Part shown: in pieces, positions 1 through 8,619 of the stretch
Layout: the number at the start of each line of letters is the position of its first letter
Numbering within the stretch: position 1 is the first letter of the stretch
Source of the DNA: Pseudomonadota bacterium
GTDB lineage: Bacteria > Pseudomonadota > Alphaproteobacteria > Sphingomonadales > Sphingomonadaceae
NCBI GenBank assembly: GCA_023424095.1
Contig: JAFAEG010000139.1
Location: forward strand, 1-10,652
Direction: 5' to 3'
DNA length: 10,652 bases
Made by a program: the position numbers and the translations under genes
Notes under the pieces: generated by a model
What the model saw: the letters and a program-made list of their open reading frames with translations, nothing else
The model's database searches: none
Told to the model about the DNA's origin: nothing

Positions 1-45
1 GTCGCCGCCCGCGACGCCACGCTCCTCGATCTCCTGTCCCGGTGA
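1..45 (+). CDS. C-terminal end of a probable antitoxin gene (partial)
   Basis: An open frame enters from the left edge and ends at TGA 43-45 after 14 codons (V-A-A-R-D-A-T-L-L-D-L-L-S-R). The stop overlaps the GTG start of the toxin gene in the arrangement GTGA, the usual translational coupling of an antitoxin with its toxin. Only the last residues are visible, so the antitoxin family (Phd-like or ribbon-helix-helix) cannot be told. The call rests on position before a Doc-like gene and on the Leu/Arg-rich tail. Confidence 0.5.
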   Translation, partial: VAARDATLLDLLSR

Positions 46-455
46 CCCTCTGGTACCCGACGCTCGACACGGCCAGGCGCATCTGCAACCGCTTCGGGTT
101 GCATATCCGTGACGCGGGCGCGCTGGCGTCGGCGCTGGCCAGGCCCTCGCAGGTCGTCTGGGGGGCTGAGGCGTACGTCGGCATCCACCTGAAGGCGGCG
201 GCGCTGCTCGACGCGATCAACCGGTCTCATCCGCTGCACGACGGCAACGAGCGACTGTCGTGGGTGCTCGTCGCGTCGTTCTACGAGGTGAACGGGTACT
301 CGCTCGTCGTCGAGCCGCACGAGGGCGATGCGTTCATCCGGGACGTCGGCGGTGACGAGCACCTCGACCTCGAGCAGGTGGGCGCCTGGCTCGCCGCGCA
401 CGCCGTCGGGCACCGTGACCCTGATGACGACCGCGGTGCGGGCCAGGTGGGCTGA
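42..455 (+). CDS. doc: Doc/Fic-family death-on-curing toxin
   Basis: This 137-residue protein has the Fic/Doc signature at residues 63-71 (H-P-L-H-D-G-N-E-R), the core that in Doc toxins binds nucleotide and phosphorylates elongation factor Tu, and in Fic proteins transfers AMP. The catalytic His63, Asp67, Gly68, Asn69 and Arg71 are all present. The usual Phe after His-Pro is Leu, and the Lys common in Doc after GN is Glu. Length matches the Doc family. The GTG start was chosen because it overlaps the preceding stop, giving toxin-antitoxin coupling. Codon use is almost entirely G/C at third positions, as in Actinomycetota, and unlike the genes to the right of base 960. The protein is cytosolic. 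The family call is firm; activity is inferred. Confidence 0.85.
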   Translation: MTLWYPTLDTARRICNRFGLHIRDAGALASALARPSQVVWGAEAYVGIHLKAAALLDAINRSHPLHDGNERLSWVLVASFYEVNGYSLVVEPHEGDAFIRDVGGDEHLDLEQVGAWLAAHAVGHRDPDDDRGAGQVG

Positions 456-490
456 CCCCGCACGGCGGTCGCGGTGTGCCGCAGGGCCCG

Positions 491-1318
491 TCAGGCGGCC
501 CGGCTCCACTGGAACGTGGCCGCCGACGTGCACGTGCGCTGCTCGAGCGCCGCACCGTCGGCCGTGGAGCCGCCGACGACGCCGACGCACTTCCCGCTGT
601 TCCGCGTCACGAGCTGCTCGTACCCGTCGCCGGTGGAGCGGAACGTGAACTGCTGGTTGGCGCCGCCGTGGCAGGTGTACTGGATGAGGCGGGCACCGTC
701 CGTGCCCGACGCACCGCTGACGTCGAGGCACTTGCCGCTGTTGACGCTGCGCACCGTGACGTAGCCGCCCCCGGCGTCGGCCACCTCCCAGCGCTGCCAC
801 GGCTGGCCGTTGCTCGTCCACTGCCCGACCACCGCGAGGTCGTCGCGGTTGGGTGCTTGCACGTCCATGACCTTGCCGCTGGCGCGGTTGACGATCCGCA
901 CGTCCCCGGACGGCGGAGTGGGCGTCGGCGTCGGCGTGGGCGTGGGCGTGGGCGTGGGTGCCGGGCTGGACGCATTGTCGGGTTCGGGCGCGGGCACCGG
1001 CGGCTCCTCGTCACCGCTCAGTTGCGCGAGGCATTCGGTCGCCGCCTGCCGCCCCTGCGCCACCAATTGCGGGCGCGATGCCTCGTCGAACAAGGCCTTA
1101 AGCTCGGCGACGCTGCGCTCCCCCATCGCCTTGTCGGTGACGCAGCCGCAGAAGACGGCGCTGTCGAAGCCGGGCAGGTCCGCCGTCCCCGGGGCAATGT
1201 CGCGGCTGCAGCGATTCATCAGCTGGGCGCGCAATTCCTCGCGGATCTGCGCGTCCGATTGGCCGCAGCCCGCAAGCATCGTCGCGGTGAGCAAAACCAG
1301 GCCAGAAATCGCGCGCAT
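491..1318 (-). CDS. Chimeric frame: sphingomonad-type lipoprotein joined to a ricin-B lectin domain through a Pro-Thr linker
   Basis: The 275-residue frame starts at ATG 1318, behind a good GGGGAGGGG ribosome binding site. Residues 1-18 are a lipoprotein signal peptide with lipobox L-A-G-C (Cys18). Residues about 25-100 form a helical, cysteine-containing domain (Cys37, Cys57, Cys59, Cys96) that I do not recognise. It is followed by an acidic, Pro-rich stretch, then seven Pro-Thr pairs (121-134). Residues about 138-273 are a ricin-type beta-trefoil carbohydrate-binding domain, with QPW/QRW near 172-177, QQF at 222-224 and FQW at 269-271, like those attached to secreted glycoside hydrolases of Cellulomonas and relatives. 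The lipoprotein half fits the neighbouring sphingomonad genes; the lectin half fits the actinobacterial left edge. The frame is uninterrupted, but the two halves probably come from different genomes joined in the repeat, so I doubt this protein exists. Confidence 0.6.
   Translation of the reverse strand: MRAISGLVLLTATMLAGCGQSDAQIREELRAQLMNRCSRDIAPGTADLPGFDSAVFCGCVTDKAMGERSVAELKALFDEASRPQLVAQGRQAATECLAQLSGDEEPPVPAPEPDNASSPAPTPTPTPTPTPTPTPPSGDVRIVNRASGKVMDVQAPNRDDLAVVGQWTSNGQPWQRWEVADAGGGYVTVRSVNSGKCLDVSGASGTDGARLIQYTCHGGANQQFTFRSTGDGYEQLVTRNSGKCVGVVGGSTADGAALEQRTCTSAATFQWSRAA
917..959. repeat. Hexanucleotide tandem repeat coding for Pro-Thr pairs; likely chimera junction
   Basis: Seven consecutive hexamers of GTGGGC, GTCGGC or GTGGGT (+ strand) occupy 918-959, with a perfect 23-base tract from 936 to 958. 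On the minus strand they encode Pro-Thr repeats. Composition and gene style change across this tract: actinobacterial on the left, sphingomonad on the right. Such tracts occur in many unrelated genomes and can mislead an assembler. Confidence 0.85.
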
Positions 1319-1383
1319 GTCCCCTCCCCAGGATCGTGCCGGTCCCGCCGCGGCTAGCACAAGCGGGCGGCGCGGAACAGCGC

Positions 1384-1818
1384 TCAGCGGCGCAACTGGC
1401 CCCTGATCGCCCCCGCCGGGAAGGCGGCATTGTGGACGTTCACATAGAAGCCGGCCGGGTTGCGCTCGATCTCCTGGGCAAGCCCGGATTCCAGCCGCAG
1501 GCAGCCCGACGATTCCCCGTCCGACGGCGCGGTCAGCACCACCACCGGCGGCCCCACCGCCCCGGCCGCACCGCGATGAATATGCGCCGCCGTCGCCGGA
1601 TCGATGTTCAGCACGGTCAGCTCGTAGCACAGCCGGTCGAACCGCCCGACCACCGAAATCTCCGCAAAGCCGCGCCCGTCAGGATCGCCCGGGCCAGGCA
1701 CTTCCGACGTGCCGCCAAGCTCGACATTGAAGCCGGTGCCGACCACGTCGCCGATCGTCTCGCAGCCCGACAGGAAAGCAAGGGCGCCGGCCAGCGCCAC
1801 GACGCGAAGATGCTGCAT
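1384..1818 (-). CDS. CHRD-domain lipoprotein
   Basis: The 144-residue product begins with a lipoprotein signal peptide (hydrophobic residues 4-16, lipobox L-S-G-C with Cys19). The rest is a single CHRD domain, the fold first described in chordin: the A-H-I-H-R-G segment at 78-83 and the closing F-Y-V-N-V-H-N...G-A-I-R-G-Q-L segment at 124-142 are diagnostic. CHRD proteins are exported beta-rich proteins of poorly known function in bacteria, so no enzymatic role is claimed. The protein should be anchored to the periplasmic face of a membrane. The ATG at 1818 has a GGGAG ribosome binding site about 10 bases upstream. It lies 81 bases after the methyltransferase gene and 65 bases before the next lipoprotein start, all on the minus strand, so cotranscription is possible but not shown. 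Confidence 0.85.
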   Translation of the reverse strand: MQHLRVVALAGALAFLSGCETIGDVVGTGFNVELGGTSEVPGPGDPDGRGFAEISVVGRFDRLCYELTVLNIDPATAAHIHRGAAGAVGPPVVVLTAPSDGESSGCLRLESGLAQEIERNPAGFYVNVHNAAFPAGAIRGQLRR

Positions 1819-1899
1819 GCTCGATACTCCCGATCGCGCGGACCCAACATCGGCCCGGCCGCCCTTATCCCCGCTTTGGCCGGCGGGCGCCAGCCGCAG

Positions 1900-3516
1900 C
1901 TACAGCAGGCTGCGCTGTTCCGCCCCGCGTTCCCGCCCGGCCCGGCGGAAAGCGAGCGAGGGATCGACCAGCGGAATGTCCGGCTTCCTGCCCTGAAACA
2001 GCTCGGCCAGAGTCAGGATCTGCAGCCGCGGAAAGGTGCGGCCGAAGCCGTCCTCGAACCGGCCGACGGCAGCCGCCTCGCGCTCCATCGCCGCGGTCGG
2101 CAGCGCCTTGGTGATGAAGATGCCGATCGGCGCTTTCTCCCGCGCCATCGTCGAATGCAGCTCGCGGATCATCTGCACGCCGACATTGTCGCCGCCCTTC
2201 ACCGATACGATCGCTTTCTCGGTCTTGCGCCCGTCCGGCTTGAAATAGATCAGTCCGTCAATGCCGCCATCGGCGCCCTTCTTGCGCCCGCCAAAGGGCT
2301 GCGCGTCGACCAGAGACACCGCCCACCATTGAAACTGATATTTGTCCCGCCGCGCCAGATCGAGTGCCGAGGCCAGGTCCTTGGGCGTGCCCAGCACGTC
2401 GAAGGCGATGCCCGGAAAGGCATCCTTCAAGCGTTTCTCGATCAGCGAGATGGCGAGATGCGTGACATCGATCCCAATCCACCGCCGGCCCAGTTTCTGC
2501 GCCGCATGAATGGCAGTGCCGCAGCCGCAAAACGGATCGAGCACCACGTCACCCTCGTTGGACGAGGCGGCGATGATCCGTTCGAGCAGGGCGACGGGCT
2601 TTTGCGTGGGATAGCCGAGCCTCTCCTGGGCCCGGGAGTTGATCGGAGGAATATCGTCCCACAGGTTCTGCAGCGAAAGGCCTTTGCGCTCGTCCAGATA
2701 GATTTTCAGCCTGATCCGGCCATCAGCGTTGCTCGGAAAGTGCAGCAAGCCTGCCCGGTCGAAGCCCGCCATCTTTTCCTTCGAGATCGACCAGCCGTTC
2801 GGATGCGGCTGATACCCCTTATAGGCATAGGTTAAGTTCGGTCGTGGGCTCGGGCTCCTGAGATCCCGCGTCGTGAAGCGGCGCCCGTCGGAATCGCGTC
2901 CTGTATATTTCGCCGCGACATGGGCTTGTGACAGGGGCACGAACTGGCGGTTCCACGTCGGCCGCTCACCCTTGGCGAAATAGAGGATCGTGTCGGTCAC
3001 GTCGCCGAACCCGGCCGCCGCATCACCATGCGCGCTTGTTCGCTTCCAGATGATCTCGTTGCGGTAAAATCGCGGCCCAAAAGCTCCATCCAGCAGCAGC
3101 TTGAGGTAGTGGCTCGCGGTTGGGTCGCAGTGCAGATAGAGGCTGCCCGTGGGCTTCAGTACCCGGTGCAGCTCGATCAAGCGAACAGCCATCATGGCTA
3201 GATAGGCCATCATGTCATTCTCGCCCAAGAACGAGCGCATCGCGTTCAGCAGGTCGAAGGCCCGGTTGTTGCCGCTGCGCGCGACCAGGTCAAACGCCTC
3301 CTCGGCGCTGTCATTCCAGTGCCAGGTGTCCTCGAAGGCCCTGATCTGCGCATGCTCGGCATCCGCCGCCGTCCGCAATTCCTTCGGCGGCGCGAACAGG
3401 ATGTTGTAGCCCGCGTTCGAATTGAACGGCGGGTCGAGATAGACCAGATCGACGCTCTCATCCCGCACCGACGCGCGCAGCACATCGAGATTGTCGCCGT
3501 AATGGAGGCGGTTCAT
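1900..3516 (-). CDS. Beta-class site-specific DNA methyltransferase fused to a C-terminal Mrr-like nuclease domain
   Basis: The 538-residue protein has an amino-methyltransferase in its first ~375 residues. Motif IV, D-P-P-F at 28-31 (catalytic), comes before the SAM-binding motif I, D-P-F-C-G-C-G-T at 327-334, with T-Q-K-P at 304-307: the order of beta-class N6-adenine or N4-cytosine enzymes. Residues 385-510 resemble the Mrr/PD-(D/E)XK restriction fold: W-W-A-V at 397-400, G-A-D-G-G-I-D-G at 414-421 with candidate acid Asp420, and V-S-V-K-G-G at 437-442 with Lys440. Ser438 stands where Glu or Gln is common, though Ser is frequent in this fused subfamily. It may modify and cut DNA in one chain, or the second domain may serve another DNA-handling role; the target is unknown. 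The ATG at 3516 follows AGGGG. The gene starts 41 bases after the upstream small gene and may share its transcript. Confidence 0.85.
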   Translation of the reverse strand: MNRLHYGDNLDVLRASVRDESVDLVYLDPPFNSNAGYNILFAPPKELRTAADAEHAQIRAFEDTWHWNDSAEEAFDLVARSGNNRAFDLLNAMRSFLGENDMMAYLAMMAVRLIELHRVLKPTGSLYLHCDPTASHYLKLLLDGAFGPRFYRNEIIWKRTSAHGDAAAGFGDVTDTILYFAKGERPTWNRQFVPLSQAHVAAKYTGRDSDGRRFTTRDLRSPSPRPNLTYAYKGYQPHPNGWSISKEKMAGFDRAGLLHFPSNADGRIRLKIYLDERKGLSLQNLWDDIPPINSRAQERLGYPTQKPVALLERIIAASSNEGDVVLDPFCGCGTAIHAAQKLGRRWIGIDVTHLAISLIEKRLKDAFPGIAFDVLGTPKDLASALDLARRDKYQFQWWAVSLVDAQPFGGRKKGADGGIDGLIYFKPDGRKTEKAIVSVKGGDNVGVQMIRELHSTMAREKAPIGIFITKALPTAAMEREAAAVGRFEDGFGRTFPRLQILTLAELFQGRKPDIPLVDPSLAFRRAGRERGAEQRSLL

Positions 3517-3557
3517 CCCCTGAGTTTCCCGGAGGTCAGGCTAGAGGCGCCAATCTT

Positions 3558-3914
3558 TCAAGCAAGCGCCACGATCTTTTTGACAACGCTGGACGCTAAA
3601 GCGACCGCTGCAGTGATCTCGCTTAGGAGTTTGGCGGCGCGCTTGATACGTGCCGCCTCCTTCTTCGCGGCCAAAGCTTCCTGGTTGATTTGTTGGAGAA
3701 GATTCCCTTTCGAGATTGCCGCATCGACCAGGTCGAGGCCGACATCACCAAGCTCTTTCATGTCCGCAGCAATCTGCCTGATTAGCGCGCTCGCGGCTAG
3801 GATCTCCGCGTCGTTTGCGACGCTCTTGAATTTCTGGGTCGCCATGAGGTTGGCGAGCAGCGCTTCCATGCTCAAGCGCCAACAATCCAGATCGTGTTTC
3901 TCAGTTTCCGCCAT
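3558..3914 (-). CDS. Small helical protein of unknown function
   Basis: I do not recognise this 118-residue protein. It appears almost wholly alpha-helical, rich in Ala, Leu, Lys and Glu, with no signal peptide. A charged N-terminus leads into an amphipathic middle (Leu-rich around 18-60), a basic stretch at 84-93, and an Ala/Val-rich end (about 97-118) that could be an amphipathic or membrane-contacting helix but contains two Lys. ATG 3914 was chosen because the lipoprotein frame ends just inside it (14-base overlap) and a purine-rich GAGGAAGAGGAA ribosome binding site lies about 8 bases upstream. A longer in-frame start at 4157 would place most of the extra residues on top of the lipoprotein gene and was rejected. 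The overlap suggests a product made in step with the lipoprotein, possibly a cytosolic partner or regulator. Confidence 0.7.
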   Translation of the reverse strand: MAETEKHDLDCWRLSMEALLANLMATQKFKSVANDAEILAASALIRQIAADMKELGDVGLDLVDAAISKGNLLQQINQEALAAKKEAARIKRAAKLLSEITAAVALASSVVKKIVALA

Positions 3915-4953
3915 CGTTCGATTCCTCTTCCTCAAAGGCTTCGGTGGAGGCTTTGACGGTGCCCGCAAGCTGCAGGAGTGCGGTGATCGCTCCCTGAAGA
4001 TCATCAGCGCTCGCTCCTTGTTCGGCCGCGCGACGCAGCGCCGCGTGCGACCGACCGATCGCCTGGGATGACCTGGCGGCGGACGATAGCGAATTGATAC
4101 GAGCAACGACTTCGAAAACTCTGTCCTGCGCGACCCGCATTTCTGCTGTTGCGGCATTGCTACGCGCTAGGTTGCGCACCGTGTTTTCGGCTCCGTCGAG
4201 TTCCACTACCAACGGTGCTATCAAAATGGCATAAAGGGCTCGGTCGGTGGTCGAGAGGAGTGACGTTGCCTGCTGGATCAGGATATCTGACTGGATAATG
4301 ATCCGCCGAAGCACTGCGCCGCGTCGCGCCGCGAGATAGAGGTCGGCAACCTCGCCCAACACAGTGGCGACTGCACCCAGCCGAGCGGCACGCTGTCCCT
4401 GCCTCGTTGCGGCCGGGGTTCCGGCTTCAGCATTGGTGATTGCGGCGTCCAAGTTCCCGATCGATGTACCGAGCGCGGTAGTGCCTGTTGTTAGTGCCTC
4501 GCGATCCTCGCTTGGATCGGCCGCAAGCGCGACCAGTGCCTGCCCATATCCCGTGAGCGCCTCGTTGAGCGCCGTGATCTTCTCGTAGGTCGCCGGCGTT
4601 TCCAGCGCGCGCCCCCCCTCTCCAACAACCTCGCAGCGCAGTGCGGCCGCCGTGTCACGATCGGTAGCGATGGGGGCATCGGTTTCAGCATGATCGGCTG
4701 GCAGGTCCCCATTCCCCTCACACACCCCAAACAGCAGCGCTCTTCTCTGCGCGAGGCCATTCCGAATCCGCTCGCGTTCGGCCTCCACCACTGCTTCGAG
4801 ACGTGCATTCTGCTGTTCGGTCGTCACTTGCGTTAGCTGGCCGAACTGGCCGACAGCTTCTCGGAACGCCGGACTGACACAGCCCGTCAGGACCAACGCC
4901 AAGGCTAAGCTTCCGGCGGCGACGGTGTGTCGCGCCGACCATCTCATCTGCAT
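3901..4953 (-). CDS. Coiled-coil lipoprotein of unknown function
   Basis: The 350-residue product starts with a lipoprotein signal peptide: Arg residues at 4 and 8, a hydrophobic core 11-22, lipobox L-T-G-C with acceptor Cys25. Val and Ser follow the Cys, and there is no Asp at +2, so outer-membrane sorting is likely if the organism uses the usual rule. The mature part is mostly helical with long amphipathic segments (43-75, 120-150, 185-225, 255-335), two further cysteines (78 and 107) and an acidic tail ending E-E-E-E-S-N-D. No enzymatic motif is visible. ATG 4953 was preferred over a longer frame starting at 5070 because it gives the signal peptide directly and has GGAAGGGG 7 bases upstream; ATG 4947 is an alternative. 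It overlaps the small helical protein by 14 bases. Base composition is less G+C-rich than uvrA. Confidence 0.75.
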   Translation of the reverse strand: MQMRWSARHTVAAGSLALALVLTGCVSPAFREAVGQFGQLTQVTTEQQNARLEAVVEAERERIRNGLAQRRALLFGVCEGNGDLPADHAETDAPIATDRDTAAALRCEVVGEGGRALETPATYEKITALNEALTGYGQALVALAADPSEDREALTTGTTALGTSIGNLDAAITNAEAGTPAATRQGQRAARLGAVATVLGEVADLYLAARRGAVLRRIIIQSDILIQQATSLLSTTDRALYAILIAPLVVELDGAENTVRNLARSNAATAEMRVAQDRVFEVVARINSLSSAARSSQAIGRSHAALRRAAEQGASADDLQGAITALLQLAGTVKASTEAFEEEESNDGGN

Positions 4954-4960
4954 GATGGCA

Positions 4961-4995
4961 CCCCTTCCCAGAGCCCTAAGGCTGCATGGGGAAGG
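4961..4995 (-). promoter_or_regulatory. Predicted hairpin hiding the lipoprotein ribosome binding site
   Basis: In the minus-strand leader, CCTTCCC (4995-4989) can pair over 7 bases with GGGAAGG (4969-4963), which is the core of the Shine-Dalgarno sequence GGAAGGGG. Inside lies a second stem, AGCC (4983-4980) with GGCT (4975-4972), closed by a TTAG loop, leaving a 2x5 internal loop. The start codon at 4953 is 7 bases beyond. Folding would hide the ribosome binding site, so translation could respond to temperature, a ligand or an RNA partner. Pairing is seen; regulation is inferred. Confidence 0.45.
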
Positions 4996-5086
4996 CAAGC
5001 AGAGCAACGCGAAGCTCGTCCGAAACGGAGTGACTCCGCCGCGCTTGTCGTTTCGGCGCCCTGCGCCCATCTTCCGGCGACCCGCG

Positions 5087-5115
5087 TTGACCCGCGCGAC
5101 GTCTCCTCTTACGGC
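5087..5115 (+). promoter_or_regulatory. Possible uvrA promoter
   Basis: TTGACC at 5087-5092 is a good -35 match. After a 17-base spacer, TACGGC at 5110-5115 is a poor -10 match. Transcription would begin near 5122, inside the SOS box, so LexA bound there would block it. The -35 and the position support it; the -10 is weak. Confidence 0.35.
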
Positions 5116-5117
5116 AA

Positions 5118-5132
5118 GAACAGAACTGGAAC
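5118..5132 (+). promoter_or_regulatory. Alphaproteobacterial LexA (SOS) box of uvrA
   Basis: GAAC, seven bases, GAAC: a perfect match to the direct-repeat LexA operator of Alphaproteobacteria (GTTC-N7-GTTC read on the other strand). It ends 12 bases before the uvrA ATG, and uvrA is a known SOS gene in rhizobia. The match and the setting make this a strong call; binding is not shown. Confidence 0.8.
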
Positions 5133-5144
5133 GGTTGGTCCCGA

Positions 5145-8182
<3,038 letters not shown>

Positions 8183-8186
<4 letters not shown>

Positions 8187-8515
8187 CCAGACCCCGCCGG
8201 CTCCTCTTCGTCTGCACCGCGAACCGCCTCCGCAGCCCCACTGCGGAGGCGATCTGCCAGGGGATCGAAGGCATCGAGGCGCTGTCCGCCGGCACCAACA
8301 ATGATTGCGAGCAACCGCTGACCGGCGACCTGATCGAATGGGCCGACGTTGTGATCGCGATGGACCGCGAGCACCGCAACCGCATCAACCGCAAGTTCCG
8401 CACGCAGATGAAGGGCAAGCCGCTGGCCGTGCTCGGCATCCCGGACGACTATGATTATATGCAGCCCGAATTGGTCAGCCTGCTGACACTGCGGCTACAG
8501 CGATGGATAGCTTAG
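8183..8515 (+). CDS. Small low-molecular-weight protein tyrosine phosphatase-like protein (COG4551 type)
   Basis: The 110-residue protein opens with a short beta strand and the phosphatase P-loop C-T-A-N-R-L-R-S (Cys11, Arg17, Ser18), the C-X5-R-S signature of low-molecular-weight phosphotyrosine phosphatases. It matches the shorter COG4551 group, with S-P-T-A-E after the loop, S-A-G-T-N-N-D near 35-41, V-V-I-A-M-D-R-E-H-R near 56-65, and I-P-D-D-Y-D-Y-M at 86-93. Asp88 or Asp89 may be the acid, as the classical D-P-Y loop is altered. Substrates of this group are unknown. The GTG start shares GTGA with the uvrA stop, so translation is probably coupled and the protein should be made during SOS induction. 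No strong independent ribosome binding site is visible. Cytosolic. Confidence 0.85.
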
Positions 8516-8520
8516 CTAAG
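8511..8520. repeat. Perfect 10-bp palindrome at the end of the phosphatase gene
   Basis: CTTAGCTAAG is a perfect inverted repeat spanning the phosphatase stop codon. A related palindrome, AGCTAGCT, sits at 8575-8582 upstream of the cytosine methyltransferase. The pair could be operator half-sites or chance. Confidence 0.35.
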
Positions 8521-8540
8521 GCAGCGCAGCTTGGTCGCCG

Positions 8541-8558
8541 GGCTCGATCATTCGAGCC
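8541..8558 (+). terminator. Perfect hairpin after the uvrA-phosphatase unit; possible terminator
   Basis: GGCTCGA (8541-8547) and TCGAGCC (8552-8558) form a perfect 7-bp stem with a TCAT loop. It lies 25 bases after the phosphatase stop and before the restriction-modification genes. No T-run follows, so it may be an incomplete terminator or a processing site. Confidence 0.35.
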
Positions 8559-8619
8559 GCCGATCATACATGGAAGCTAGCTATTGCTTTACGAGTCCGT
8601 CGCGTAAGGGGGAATGGTA

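Noticed and set aside
478..501. Competing hairpins (GCCGC/GCGGC, GGGCC/GGCCC) between the convergent toxin and lectin genes
   Set aside because: Both stems are 5 bp, partly inside the lectin stop, and lack a T-run. A terminator may exist here but these do not prove it.
528..533. GTGCAC hexamers here and at 10614-10619 as sites of the supposed ApaLI-like enzyme
   Set aside because: The specificity is not established and isolated hexamers are uninformative. The first lies in DNA that may belong to another organism.
476..1357. A 293-codon open frame on the plus strand
   Set aside because: It is antisense to the ricin-domain frame, which has clear domain matches. The Arg/Ala-rich product is typical of a shadow frame.
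1895..1914. CGCAGC/GCTGCG hairpin at the methyltransferase stop codon
   Set aside because: The stem is only 6 bp with an 8-base loop, overlaps the coding end and has no T-run. In such GC-rich DNA this is expected by chance.
1336..2835. A 499-codon open frame on the plus strand
   Set aside because: It runs antisense to the CHRD and methyltransferase genes, has no recognisable domain, and is the expected by-product of high-GC codon bias.
8614..8619. ATG at 8614 as start of the cytosine methyltransferase
   Set aside because: It is only one base from the AAGGGGG ribosome binding site. The ATG at 8620 is properly spaced, and the difference is two residues.
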